A stretch of DNA of 64,000 nucleotides, taken from Actinomadura luteofluorescens (GTDB taxonomy: Bacteria; Actinomycetota; Actinomycetes; Streptosporangiales; Streptosporangiaceae). The notes under the pieces are model-generated. The model saw only the letters and a list, made by a program, of their open reading frames with translations, was not told the DNA's origin and searched no databases. Below are positions 7,539 through 14,783 of the stretch, piece by piece. The translations under genes and the position numbers were made by a program. The number at the start of each line of letters is the position of its first letter. The first letter of the stretch is position 1. Location: contig NZ_JACCBA010000001.1 of NCBI RefSeq assembly GCF_013409365.1, positions 2,232,001 through 2,296,000 of the forward strand. The letters run 5' to 3'.

Positions 7539-8513
7539 ATGACACCAGAACTCCGATCGGACCAGCGCGCCGCGAGCCCGAGCGCGACGATGACGGCGGC
7601 GCGCGTCCACGCCTTCGGCGGGCCGGACGTGATCCGTCATGAGCGGGTCCCCCGTCCTGACCCGGGACCGGGCGAGGTGCTGGTAGCCGTCGCGGCCGCC
7701 GGGTTCAACCCCTCGGACGTCGGCTTCCGGGCCGGGATGATGCGGGACGTCGTCCCGCTGGACCTGCCGTTCACCCTCGGCTCCGAGGCCGCCGGGACGG
7801 TCGTCCGGGCAGGGGACGGCGTCGAGCGTTTCGCGATCGGCGACCGCGTCGTCGGCCGCCTCGACGAGGGCGGCGCGGCGGCCGGATACCTCACCGCTTC
7901 CGCCGCCCGGCTGGTTCGCGCGCCCTCCAGGCTCCCGCTCGCCCATGCCGCGGCGATCCCGGTCGCCGGCCTGACCGCCTGGCAGGGGTTGTTCGACCAC
8001 TCCCGCATCGAGCCGGGCATGCGGATCCTCGTCAACGGCGCGGGCGGCGGCGTGGGCATGTTCGCCGTCCAACTGGCCCGGCGCGCCGGTGCCCGCGTCA
8101 TCGCCACCGCCGGTCCGCGCAGCGCCGACCGCGTCCGCGGCTACGGCGCCGAGCAGATCATCGACTACACGCGGGTCTCCCCGCACCAGGCGCTGGACCG
8201 TCCGGTGGATCTGGTGCTCAACCTCGTCCCGCTACCGCCCGAGGCCGCGGAGGCACTATCCCGCGTCGTCCGCCCGGGCGGTTCCATCGTCTCGATCACC
8301 GGCCCGGTGAAGCCCCCGGCCGGATCGGGCGTGGCCGCCACGCACTTCGTCGCCCGCAACGACCCCGCGCAGCTCACCGAACTCATCGCCCTCATCGACG
8401 ACGGCGGGGTGCGCGTGGACGTCGCGGCAACCCGTCCGCTCGCCGAACTCCCGGCCGTGCACCGGGACGCCGAAGCCGGCCGCACCCACGGCAAGACCAT
8501 CCTCGTCCCCTGA
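7539..8513 (+). CDS. NADP-dependent MDR oxidoreductase (quinone oxidoreductase type)
   Basis: 324 aa. Medium-chain dehydrogenase/reductase of the zinc-independent quinone-reductase group: GroES-like half (GEVLVAVAAAGFNPSDVGFRAG ... LGSEAAGTVVRAGDGVERFAIGDRVVG, ~35-110) and Rossmann half with a nucleotide loop, ILVNGAGGGVGMFAVQLARRAGARVIATAG (~155-185). No structural-zinc cysteines are present. Reduces quinones or enones with NADPH by family analogy. ATG at 7539 has GAGGA 5 bp upstream; an earlier in-frame ATG at 7425 lacks one. Divergent from the AraC gene. A gene remnant with a perfect ribosome site follows it by 11 bp, so it once headed an operon. Confidence 0.85.
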   Translation: MTPELRSDQRAASPSATMTAARVHAFGGPDVIRHERVPRPDPGPGEVLVAVAAAGFNPSDVGFRAGMMRDVVPLDLPFTLGSEAAGTVVRAGDGVERFAIGDRVVGRLDEGGAAAGYLTASAARLVRAPSRLPLAHAAAIPVAGLTAWQGLFDHSRIEPGMRILVNGAGGGVGMFAVQLARRAGARVIATAGPRSADRVRGYGAEQIIDYTRVSPHQALDRPVDLVLNLVPLPPEAAEALSRVVRPGGSIVSITGPVKPPAGSGVAATHFVARNDPAQLTELIALIDDGGVRVDVAATRPLAELPAVHRDAEAGRTHGKTILVP

Positions 8514-8524
8514 AGGAGACCCAG

Positions 8525-8695
8525 ATGACCACCACCTCCACCCGCTCGCCCGCGCCGGAACTTCGCCTCCACGCATGCGCTGGTGCACCTGGGCGTCGCG
8601 GTCGTCCTCGTTCCGCTCCTGGGCCGTCGAAGCCGGTCGGCGCTTCCCGCCGAGCGACCGGGAACGTCGTGCTCAGGCGCGCGGGGCGTACATGA
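8525..8695 (+). pseudogene. Frameshifted, truncated remnant of a small membrane-protein gene
   Basis: An ATG at 8525 has an ideal ribosome site (AAGGAG, 7 bp upstream) and follows the reductase stop. The frame begins MTTTSTRSPAPE, then turns Arg/Pro-rich and stops at 8695. In the next frame from about 8562 the DNA encodes NFASTHALVHLGVAVVLVPL, a convincing start of a hydrophobic helix. One base lost near 8555-8562 would join the two. The rest of the protein is missing because the 3' end of the convergent ynfA gene (stop at 8673) begins here. I read it as decay of an operon partner; the parent family is unknown to me. Confidence 0.4.
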
Positions 8696-9005
8696 TGATC
8701 AGGACGCCGAGGACGCAGACGGCCGCGCCGGCGACGTCCCAGCGGTCGGGACGGAAACCGTCCATGGCCATGCCCCAGGCCAGGGACCCGGCGACGAACA
8801 CGCCCCCGTAGGCGGCCAGGACGCGGCCGAAGTGGGCGTCGGGCTGGAAGGTGGCGACGAACCCGTACAGGCCGAGGGCCACCAGGCCCGCGCCGATCCA
8901 CCAGCCGCCCCGGTGCTCGCGGACGCCCTGCCAGATCATCCAGGCTCCGCCGATCTCAGCGACCGCGGCGAGGACGAAGAGGACCAGGGAGCGCGCGATG
9001 GTCAT
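8673..9005 (-). CDS. YnfA/UPF0060 family small membrane protein
   Basis: 110 aa, four transmembrane helices: [59 protein letters not shown] and [20 protein letters not shown]. The family signature (E-I-G-G-A-W near residue 17, and A-AYGG-F-A-SL-W) is exact. YnfA proteins are SMR-like and associated with drug or metal tolerance, without a settled substrate. Its ATG lies 13 bp after the MerR stop, so they form an operon driven by a MerR-type promoter at 9524-9554. Confidence 0.88.
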   Translation of the reverse strand: MTIARSLVLFVLAAVAEIGGAWMIWQGVREHRGGWWIGAGLVALGLYGFVATFQPDAHFGRVLAAYGGVFVAGSLAWGMAMDGFRPDRWDVAGAAVCVLGVLIIMYAPRA

Positions 9006-9018
9006 ACCGCAACCGTAG

Positions 9019-9489
9019 TCATCCGCGGGAACGCTCCGGCGCGGCCCCGGGACCGGCGAACGGCAGCGGGCAGCACGGCTCCCCCGCGCAGGCGATCAGG
9101 TCGTCGCAGCCGGCGTCGAGGGCGCCGCGGAGCGCGGACCGGATCACCTCCAGGTCGGCGATGCGCCGCTCCACCTCCTCCAGCTTCGCGCGGGCACCGG
9201 TGGCGAGCCCGGCATCGCGGGGGCCGTGCCGGTGCCGCGCGGCGGCCAGCAGCCCGAAGACCTCCTCCAGGGTGAACCCGAGCCGCTGCGCCGTCTTGAT
9301 CACCCGCAGCACCGTGACGGCCTCGGCCGGGTAGAGCCGGTGCCCGCCCAGCGTCCGGGCGGGCTCGGCCAGCAGCCCCCTCCGCTCGTAGTACCGCAGC
9401 GTCTGCGGGTTCACCCCGGCCGCCTCCGCGACCTGCCCGGAGCGCAGCCCCTCGTACCCGCCGCCCGCGGCGCCCGGCGTCTCGGCCAT
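9019..9489 (-). CDS. MerR-family metal/thiol-responsive regulator
   Basis: 156 aa. N-terminal winged [52 protein letters not shown] (~16-65), dimer helix (~75-115), and a C-terminal Cys cluster with the motif [16 protein letters not shown], as in the MerR/CueR/ZntR-like sensor group. Cys at ~127, 133, 138 and 139 can bind metal. ATG at 9489 with GAGGAG 5 bp upstream; the promoter just upstream has the distinctive 19-bp MerR spacer. Operon with ynfA. Which metal it senses cannot be told; the Cys spacing differs from Hg(II) MerR. Confidence 0.85.
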   Translation of the reverse strand: MAETPGAAGGGYEGLRSGQVAEAAGVNPQTLRYYERRGLLAEPARTLGGHRLYPAEAVTVLRVIKTAQRLGFTLEEVFGLLAAARHRHGPRDAGLATGARAKLEEVERRIADLEVIRSALRGALDAGCDDLIACAGEPCCPLPFAGPGAAPERSRG

Positions 9490-9523
9490 CCCTGCTCCTC
9501 GTCCCAGCCGCCCCACGACCCGA

Positions 9524-9554
9524 CGGTAAGCCTGTACCTCGCTACAGGTTGCAA
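9524..9554 (-). promoter_or_regulatory. MerR-type promoter with 19-bp spacer and dyad operator
   Basis: Read on the minus strand: -35 TTGCAA (9554-9549), 19-bp spacer, -10 TTACCG (9529-9524). The spacer holds the perfect dyad CCTGTA-N6-TACAGG. Overlong spacers with a central dyad are diagnostic of promoters that MerR-family activators unwind. The start codon is 35 bp downstream. Confidence 0.75.
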
Positions 9555-9607
9555 CCCCGCGGGCCGCCGGGCGCATCCCCACCGCCACGGGCCGGGGCGG
9601 CGGGGGC

Positions 9608-10747
9608 TCAGACGGTCGCTCCGTCGCTGATGTGCAGGACCGCGTCGGCCGTGTCGAGGACCGCCTGGTCGAGGGGGAAGTAGCCCTGCTCGGGGACGGC
9701 GTCGGTGCGGCGGCGGGCGGACGGGATCGCGGCGGCCGGAGTCAGGCCCCAGGTGGTGATGCGGCACTGCATGCCGCCCTCGAACGTGTCCGGCTCCGGC
9801 TCCCCGAGCTTGATCGTCTCGCTGCGGCCCAGGCTCCCGGCGACGAAGACGTACCGCTCGTCCAGCAGGGACGCGATGACGGCGCCGGTGCCGAACCAGG
9901 TGAGATCCATGTCCCCCATGCGCATATGGCTCGGGTTTCGCTGCAGGTGGGTGTTGTGCGCGAAGACGAAGGTCGGGCCGCGCCGCTCCTCGGCGTTCCG
10001 GATGGCCAGGAGGTTCTGGGCCATGAGCGCGTCCCGGGCGGCCGCCAGGCGCGAGATGCGCGCGTTCCGCTCCAGTCGCTGGGTCGCCCGCCTGTGGTAG
10101 CGCAGCAGGCCGAGCCCGGCGGTGAGGTGGATCTCGGCCCTGGACCACTCGGCGCGCGACGTCGCCGCGATCAGTTCCGGCGCCCGCTCGTAGAGCGCGA
10201 CGAGCATGTCGTCGGCGATGACCCGCAGTTCGCGGGCCTCCGCCGTCGCGCCGATCGACATGGCCGGGTCCATGACCGCCTCCGGGCGGCTCCACCGCCG
10301 GTCGTCGCCGGAGAGGGACGCGATGTCGAGGTCGAGTCCCATGTAGTCGCGGGCGTGTTCGAGGTAGGCGCGGGGGCTCGGGGCGCTGAGGGTCTCCATC
10401 GGAGCGTCGAAGCCGTGGAAGGCCAGCCGTTCGTGCGGGGGACGGTCCTCGTTGTACTCCCGCATCCAGGCGACCAGCCGCCGGTTGGCGTCCACGTCCC
10501 CCCAGCCGTGCGAGAAGCCCTCGCGCATCACCGCGTCGAGGCTCCCCTCGCCTTCCCGGACGAAGTCGTCGACGGCGAGGGCGGCCACCCGGTCGGTCTC
10601 CATGGCGATCGACCGGAAGCCGTGGCCGGCCAGCCGCGGGAGCAGCTCGTTGCGGAGCCGCCCGAAGGACGGTTCCCGGTGCGTCGGCTCGCCGAACGCC
10701 AGCAGTTCACATGAAGCGGTCACGAAGTCGCGAATGTCCTGACTCAT
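9608..10747 (-). CDS. Erythromycin esterase family protein
   Basis: 379 aa. Belongs to the Ere/erythromycin esterase fold: LLAFGEPTHREPSFGRLRNELLPRL (~16-40) corresponds to the conserved G-E-x-T-H-x-x-E metal/catalytic motif, followed by GFRSIAMETDRVAALAVDDFV and LAFHGFDAPMETLSAPSPRAYLEH, and FVFAHNTHLQR (~255) with the conserved H-N-x-H. True Ere enzymes open macrolide lactones; many actinobacterial homologues have no shown macrolide activity and act on unknown esters. No signal peptide. It faces a TioE-type MerR regulator across an 81-bp region with an inverted repeat, so it is probably inducible. Confidence 0.82.
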   Translation of the reverse strand: MSQDIRDFVTASCELLAFGEPTHREPSFGRLRNELLPRLAGHGFRSIAMETDRVAALAVDDFVREGEGSLDAVMREGFSHGWGDVDANRRLVAWMREYNEDRPPHERLAFHGFDAPMETLSAPSPRAYLEHARDYMGLDLDIASLSGDDRRWSRPEAVMDPAMSIGATAEARELRVIADDMLVALYERAPELIAATSRAEWSRAEIHLTAGLGLLRYHRRATQRLERNARISRLAAARDALMAQNLLAIRNAEERRGPTFVFAHNTHLQRNPSHMRMGDMDLTWFGTGAVIASLLDERYVFVAGSLGRSETIKLGEPEPDTFEGGMQCRITTWGLTPAAAIPSARRRTDAVPEQGYFPLDQAVLDTADAVLHISDGATV

Positions 10748-10758
10748 GTGGTGAAATC

Positions 10759-10783
10759 GTATCGTTGAAAAAACGTTTGATAC
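10759..10783. promoter_or_regulatory. AT-rich inverted repeat between the esterase and TioE-type genes
   Basis: GTATC (10759-10763) and GATAC (10779-10783) flank the inner dyad CGTT-GAAAA-AACG (10763-10775). This is the most AT-rich 30 bp nearby, 12 bp before the esterase ATG and 46 bp before the regulator GTG. It is the likely joint operator/promoter of the divergent pair. Confidence 0.5.
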
Positions 10784-10828
10784 TTTTTCGCCTGTGACCG
10801 TCCTTCTTCCCTCTCAAGTCTCAAAGCG

Positions 10829-11560
10829 GTGTTGACCCTGAGGCCGTCCGACCTCGCGCGGGAGCACGGGCTGTCGGCGCAGGCCGTGCGCAACTACGAG
10901 CGCGACGGGTTCCTCCCGCCCGCGGACCGCACGCCCAGCGGCTACCGGATCTACACCGAGGTGCACGCGGCCGCCCTGCGCGCCTTCCTCGCCCTCGTCC
11001 CGGCGTTCGGGCACGCGGCCGGCGGCCGGATCATGAACGCGGTCCACGACGGCGACCTCGACGACGCCCTGCTGGTCATCGACCGCGGGCACGAGCAGGT
11101 GCTCCGCGACCGCGAGACCCTCGCGGCGGTGAAGAACGCGGTGGACCATCTGATGGCCGAGCCGGGTGCCGGGCCCACGGACGCTCCAGGCCCGCGGACG
11201 ATCGGCGAGCTCGCCCACCGGCTCGCGGTCACGCCGGCGACGCTGCGCAACTGGGAAGGCGCCGGCATCCTCGTCCCCGCCCGGGACCCGGGGACCGGCT
11301 ACCGCGTCTTCCGCGCGAACGACGTCCGCGACGCGGAGCTCGCCCACCTTCTCAGGCGCGGCGGCTACCCCCTGGAGCACATCGCCATGGTGGTCCGCCA
11401 GGTCCGGACGGCGGGCGGCGCCGGGCCCCTGGCCGAGGCGCTGGACGACTGGCGGCGCAGGCTCACCGCGCGGGGCCTCGCCATGCTCGGCGCGTCCGGT
11501 CAGTTGACCCTTTATCTGGACGTTCTGGACCGCGCCGGGTGGCGAAGGGATCCAGGATGA
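10829..11560 (+). CDS. TioE-type double-MerR-domain transcriptional regulator
   Basis: 243 aa with two MerR HTH domains in one chain: residues ~4-75 (LRPSDLAREHGLSAQAVRNYERDGFLPPADRTPSGYRIYTEVH) and ~125-195 (IGELAHRLAVTPATLRNWEGAGILVPARDPGTGYRVFRANDVRDAELAHLLRRGGYPL). This duplication is characteristic of the TioE group, named from a thiocoraline cluster regulator. Starts at GTG 10829 or TTG 10832, with no clear ribosome site. Divergent from the esterase family gene, its probable target. Its last 98 bp overlap the 3' end of the convergent PAP2 gene, an unusually long tail-to-tail overlap. Confidence 0.85.
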   Translation: MLTLRPSDLAREHGLSAQAVRNYERDGFLPPADRTPSGYRIYTEVHAAALRAFLALVPAFGHAAGGRIMNAVHDGDLDDALLVIDRGHEQVLRDRETLAAVKNAVDHLMAEPGAGPTDAPGPRTIGELAHRLAVTPATLRNWEGAGILVPARDPGTGYRVFRANDVRDAELAHLLRRGGYPLEHIAMVVRQVRTAGGAGPLAEALDDWRRRLTARGLAMLGASGQLTLYLDVLDRAGWRRDPG

Positions 11561-12200
11561 GCAGGCCCTGCAGCAGCAGGGGGCCGAGGGCGAGGCTGAA
11601 CAGGCAGTCGGTGAGCCAGTGCTTGTCGACCACGGTGAGGGCGACCGCCGTGACCGTTCCCGTCACCACGGCGATGTCGCGGCGGCGTCGCGGCGGCAGA
11701 GCCCCGGAGGAGGCGGGGAACGCGACGACCACCAGTTCGAGGATGATCCAGACGAGTACGAACCCGTTGAGGGTGTGCCCGGAGGGGTAGGCGTCGCCGC
11801 GGACGAACAGCACATCGGTTCCGCTGATCGGGAACGTCCGGGGGATCGCCGCTTTCAGCAGCACCTGCAGCAGCGAGAGGACGCCCACGATCAGCACGCT
11901 CGCCCACAGGTACCGCAGCGACCGCACCCGTATCGCGGCGATGATCGCGAGCGGGATAATGATTCTGGCCAGGTAGCCCCGCTGGCCGAGTGCCGCGAAG
12001 ACGTCCACCGCCGTCAGCCGCCAGCCCTGGATGTGCGCGTCGCTCCAGTCGTGAACGACATGGTCGAGGTGGCGGAGCGGACCGTCGAGCAGGACGTCCG
12101 CCGTGACGAGCACCATGACCGCCACCAGCACCGCGTACCAGCTCTTGGACCCCCACCTCACGGCGGGAACATTCCCCGGCCCGCGCAGGAAGCACCTCAT
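11463..12200 (-). CDS. PAP2-family membrane phosphatase
   Basis: 245 aa, six predicted transmembrane helices. Lipid or isoprenoid-diphosphate phosphatase of the PAP2 superfamily: motif 1 KAAIPRTFP (K-x6-RP-like, ~117), motif 2 YPSGHTLNGF (PSGH, ~138-147), motif 3 DKHWLTDCLFSLALG (usually SR-x5-H-x3-D; the Arg is Lys here, His and Asp present, ~190). Loss of the motif-3 Arg is a notable change. The C-terminal ~28 residues (TRRGPERPDKG...) are the polar tail that overlaps the convergent TioE-type gene. ATG at 12200. Confidence 0.82.
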   Translation of the reverse strand: MRCFLRGPGNVPAVRWGSKSWYAVLVAVMVLVTADVLLDGPLRHLDHVVHDWSDAHIQGWRLTAVDVFAALGQRGYLARIIIPLAIIAAIRVRSLRYLWASVLIVGVLSLLQVLLKAAIPRTFPISGTDVLFVRGDAYPSGHTLNGFVLVWIILELVVVAFPASSGALPPRRRRDIAVVTGTVTAVALTVVDKHWLTDCLFSLALGPLLLQGLLILDPFATRRGPERPDKGSTDRTRRAWRGPAR

Positions 12201-12279
12201 CAGAACGTCAGAATGACGCGCCTCATGAGAGAAGCGAGTGAGAGCCGACGCGCAGAACGGCGCCGCAGAACTGGCTGGG

Positions 12280-12352
12280 TACCCCCGAGCGGATTCGAAC
12301 CGCCGTTACCGCCTTGAGAGGGCGGCGTCCTAGGCCACTAGACGACGGGGGC
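12280..12352 (-). tRNA. tRNA-Glu (anticodon CTC), copy 1
   Basis: Cloverleaf of 73 nt on the minus strand: acceptor GCCCCCG/CGGGGGT (G1-U72, as in many tRNA-Glu), D arm GTCTAGTGGCCTAGGAC, anticodon stem-loop CCGCC-CTCTCAA-GGCGG giving anticodon CTC, T arm with GGTTCGAATCC. CCA is not encoded. It is identical to the copy at 13037-13109. Confidence 0.95.
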
Positions 12353-12547
12353 TGGACCATGACCGTCGCGGTCTCCCGCGCGGCCTCGCCTAGCTTACCG
12401 GACCCCGACCCCCACCTCGACCCGGTTTACACCAAACACCCCGACCCCATCCACCGCGCGACTCCCCGGCACCAGACCCCACGAGCACGCCCACGCCGAC
12501 AACACATCGCGCACCTTAGGTCGTGTTCCAAAGCCCTGGCCCACTTC

Positions 12548-12572
12548 GCTCGCCTGGCGGCTCACTACGCGA
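12548..12572 (+). repeat. Dispersed repeat, copy A (GCTCGCCTGGCGGCTC type)
   Basis: 25 bp beginning GCTCGCCTGGCGGCTC; the reverse complement of 25593-25617 matches it at 23 of 25 positions. Both copies lie in non-coding DNA next to GAGCGAAGC motifs. Confidence 0.6.
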
Positions 12573-12948
12573 CTGAGCCTGAGCGAAGCACCGGGCAGGT
12601 CACGCGTTCGCACGCGTGGCCGAGGCCACTTCGAGACAAGCCCTAGGTCTCTCCACGACGCCCCCGGCAATTGCACAGGCCCCGAGTGGGCTCCGTGCGA
12701 CGCATCTCCGAGAGCCCCTCACAGGCAGAGGCACGCCACGAAACGAAATCGTCACCGGAGGCTTCGGGGCAAACAACTACGTTGAACCACAGCAACGCGA
12801 GCACATGCGGCACCCAACGCGAAATCCCGAAATCGCCCACAACGCGACGAGAAGAACAAGCACGGCCGCAGAAGAACGCCTCTTGGACGTCGCAGAAAAA
12901 CCCTCTAGACGTACGCCCCAACCAAGTGAGGGCGAAGCCCGAACACGA

Positions 12949-12975
12949 GGGTTCCAGGGGGTCGCCCCCCTGGGA
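12949..12975 (+). repeat. Dispersed hairpin repeat, copy A
   Basis: 27 bp with the hairpin CCAGGGGG-TCG-CCCCCCTGG. Its exact reverse complement occurs at 57218-57244, 44 kb away. Both copies lie in intergenic DNA, and copy B follows a gene's stop, so it may act as a terminator module. Confidence 0.75.
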
Positions 12976-13036
12976 AGACACTGCGGGCCCCGGCGAAGTT
13001 GAGCCGAAGGCTCAACGAGCAGGGAAGCCCGCCACG

Positions 13037-13109
13037 TACCCCCGAGCGGATTCGAACCGCCGTTACCGCCTTGAGAGGGCGGCGTCCTAGGCCACTAGAC
13101 GACGGGGGC
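13037..13109 (-). tRNA. tRNA-Glu (anticodon CTC), copy 2
   Basis: 73 nt, identical in sequence to the gene at 12280-12352, with the same CTC anticodon and no encoded CCA. It lies 24 bp downstream (in transcript order) of tRNA-Gln, so the two are probably co-transcribed. Confidence 0.95.
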
Positions 13110-13133
13110 GTGTGTCCGCCTGGGCGGACGCAG

Positions 13134-13205
13134 CTGGGGTACCAGGACTCGAACCTAGACTAAGTGAACCAGAATCACTCGTGCTGCCGATTACACCATA
13201 CCCCA
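13134..13205 (-). tRNA. tRNA-Gln (anticodon CTG)
   Basis: 72 nt on the minus strand: acceptor TGGGGTA/TACCCCA with discriminator G, D arm TGTAATCGGCAGCA, anticodon stem-loop GTGA-TTCTGGT-TCAC giving CTG, T arm GGTTCGAGTCC. CCA is not encoded. The organism also carries gatCAB at 43-46 kb, which would amidate Glu-tRNA-Gln, and this tRNA together with tRNA-Glu is that enzyme's natural substrate context. Confidence 0.95.
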
Positions 13206-13306
13206 GTGAGGTACGGGCTCCCGAACCGTTTCCGGCTGGTCGCTCGCGCCTCAAGGAGAATACAGGACAGCGGGAGTTGGGCCAAAACGATTGGCCGTTC
13301 GGTGGG

Positions 13307-13942
13307 TCAGCGGGTGGAGTCGGGCGGTCCGACGTGCTCGTGGCCCCAGGTGACGAGGGGGCGCAGGCGGCGCCAGGACGCGCGGACGCGGGCGATGACC
13401 TCGCCGGGGTCGGACATCCACGGGTCGGCGGGCCAGCCCTCGCGGGCGTAGAGGGAGCGGTGCCGCAGGAGGTCCAGCCGGGGGTGGCCGGGGTCCGTCC
13501 CGCGCGGGCGGGTCTTGAGGCGGTCGCCTGCGATCTCCATGCCGGCGGCGCGGAGACGGTCCACGATGGCCCGCAGTTCGGCGCCGCTGGTGTCGGAGGC
13601 GACGGCTTCGCGGTAGCGGCGGAGCTGGTCGGGGGTCGGGGCGTACATGCCGCCCGCGACCATGAGCCCGTCCGCGTCGACCTGGATGTAGAAGCCCTCG
13701 CCGGTGTGGCCGCCCTGGTGGGTCTTGTACGGCGACTTGTCCTTGCTGAAGCGGACGTCGCGGTACGGGCGGAAGAGCTTGACGGCGCCGAACTCGTCTT
13801 CGAGTTCGGCGCACAGCTCGGCCAAGGGTTCGCGCACGTGGCGCTCGTAGGCGTCCTTGTGGGACGTCCAGTAGGGCTTGCTGTTGTCGGCCTGCAGCCC
13901 CTCGTAGAAGGCGAAGGCCTCGTCGCTGAAGCCGGTGAACAC
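13307..13942 (-). CDS. DUF2461 (TIGR02453-type) protein
   Basis: 211 aa, the full length of the family. It starts FTGFSDEAFAFYEGLQADNSKPYWTSHKDAYE, the hallmark of DUF2461 (F.gf..ea..Ff..L..NN.k.Wf...k..Y), and continues KLFRPYRDVRFSKDKSPYKTHQGG and FYIQVDADGLMVAGGMYAP. Function is unknown for the family. ATG at 13942 lies 10 bp after the stop of the fumarylacetoacetase-family gene, so the two form an operon. Confidence 0.88.
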   Translation of the reverse strand: MFTGFSDEAFAFYEGLQADNSKPYWTSHKDAYERHVREPLAELCAELEDEFGAVKLFRPYRDVRFSKDKSPYKTHQGGHTGEGFYIQVDADGLMVAGGMYAPTPDQLRRYREAVASDTSGAELRAIVDRLRAAGMEIAGDRLKTRPRGTDPGHPRLDLLRHRSLYAREGWPADPWMSDPGEVIARVRASWRRLRPLVTWGHEHVGPPDSTR

Positions 13943-13952
13943 CTGGGGCTCC

Positions 13953-14720
13953 TCAGTCGCGGGCGATGACCCGGTTGGTGAGGCTGCCGATGTTCTCGAC
14001 GGTGACGGTGACCTCGTCCCCGATCTCCAGGGGGCCGACGCCGGCGGGGGTGCCGGTCAGGATGACGTCGCCGGGCAGCAGGGTCATGACCTGGCTGACG
14101 TACTGGACCAGCGTCGGGATGTCGTGCAGCAGCAGGGACGTGCGGGCCTCCTGCCGGACCTCTCCGTTGACGGTCGTGGAGATCGCCAGGTCTGCGGGGT
14201 CGATCTCGGTCTCGATCCAGGGGCCGATCGGGCAGAACGTGTCGAAGCCCTTGGCCCGCGTCCACTGCCCGTCCTTCGCCTGGAGGTCGCGGGCGGTGAC
14301 GTCGTTGGCGCAGGTGTAGCCGAGGATGACCTCGGCGGCGCGGGACGCCGGGACCTCGCGGCACATCCGGCCGATGACGACGGCGAGCTCGCCCTCGTAA
14401 TCGACGCGCTCGGACAGCTTCTGCGGGTAGGCGATCGCCTCCTCGGGGCCGATGACGGCGGTGGACGGCTTGGAGAACAGCACCGGCTCCGCGGGCGGCT
14501 CGTCCCCGCCCATCTCGCGGACGTGGTCGGCGTAGTTCTTCCCGATCGCGATGATCTTGCTGGGCAGGATCGGGGCGAGCAGCCGGACGTCGGCGAGCGG
14601 GAGGCGCTGCCCGGTGAAGGTCAGCTCACCGAAGGGGTGGGCCGCGATGACGGCGACGGTGTTCTCCTCCACCACACCGAAGGACATGCCGTCGTCGGTG
14701 GAGAATCTGGCGATACGCAT
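13953..14720 (-). CDS. Fumarylacetoacetate hydrolase family protein
   Basis: 255 aa. FAH fold with the family core: IGKNYADHVREMG (~58-70), PVLFSKPSTAVIGPEEAI, then metal ligands in RVDYEGELAVVIGR (E-x-E motif, ~108-121) and GYTCANDVTARDLQ (D), and LLPGDVILTGTPAGVGPLEIGD (~215-236). Such enzymes hydrolyse or decarboxylate acylpyruvates and related 2-oxo compounds in the presence of Mg; the substrate here is unknown. I place the start at ATG 14720 (MRIARF); TTG at 14726 is also possible. Probably cotranscribed with DUF2461. Confidence 0.88.
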   Translation of the reverse strand: MRIARFSTDDGMSFGVVEENTVAVIAAHPFGELTFTGQRLPLADVRLLAPILPSKIIAIGKNYADHVREMGGDEPPAEPVLFSKPSTAVIGPEEAIAYPQKLSERVDYEGELAVVIGRMCREVPASRAAEVILGYTCANDVTARDLQAKDGQWTRAKGFDTFCPIGPWIETEIDPADLAISTTVNGEVRQEARTSLLLHDIPTLVQYVSQVMTLLPGDVILTGTPAGVGPLEIGDEVTVTVENIGSLTNRVIARD

Positions 14721-14783
14721 GGTCAAGAGCCTAGTACGCCGTCCAGAAGCCGCGGCCCGCCCGCCGGTCGCGGGCCCGCCCGC

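Larger units (their letters stand above)
12353..13036. other. 684-bp non-coding stretch between duplicate tRNA-Glu genes
   Basis: No frame here has actinobacterial codon bias. The part from ~12730 to 12940 is clearly poorer in GC than the rest of the window (runs such as CACAACGCGACGAGAAGAACAA). It contains two dispersed repeats: 12548-12572, whose inverse copy at 25593-25617 matches 23 of 25 bp, and the hairpin 12949-12975, whose exact inverse copy is at 57218-57244. A GAGCC-GAAG-GGCTC-like hairpin follows near 13000. It may be a site of past insertion at the tRNA. Confidence 0.6.

Noticed and set aside
12616..13090. Plus-strand frames between the tRNA genes
   Set aside because: They overlap tRNA genes and repeats and lack codon bias or family likeness.
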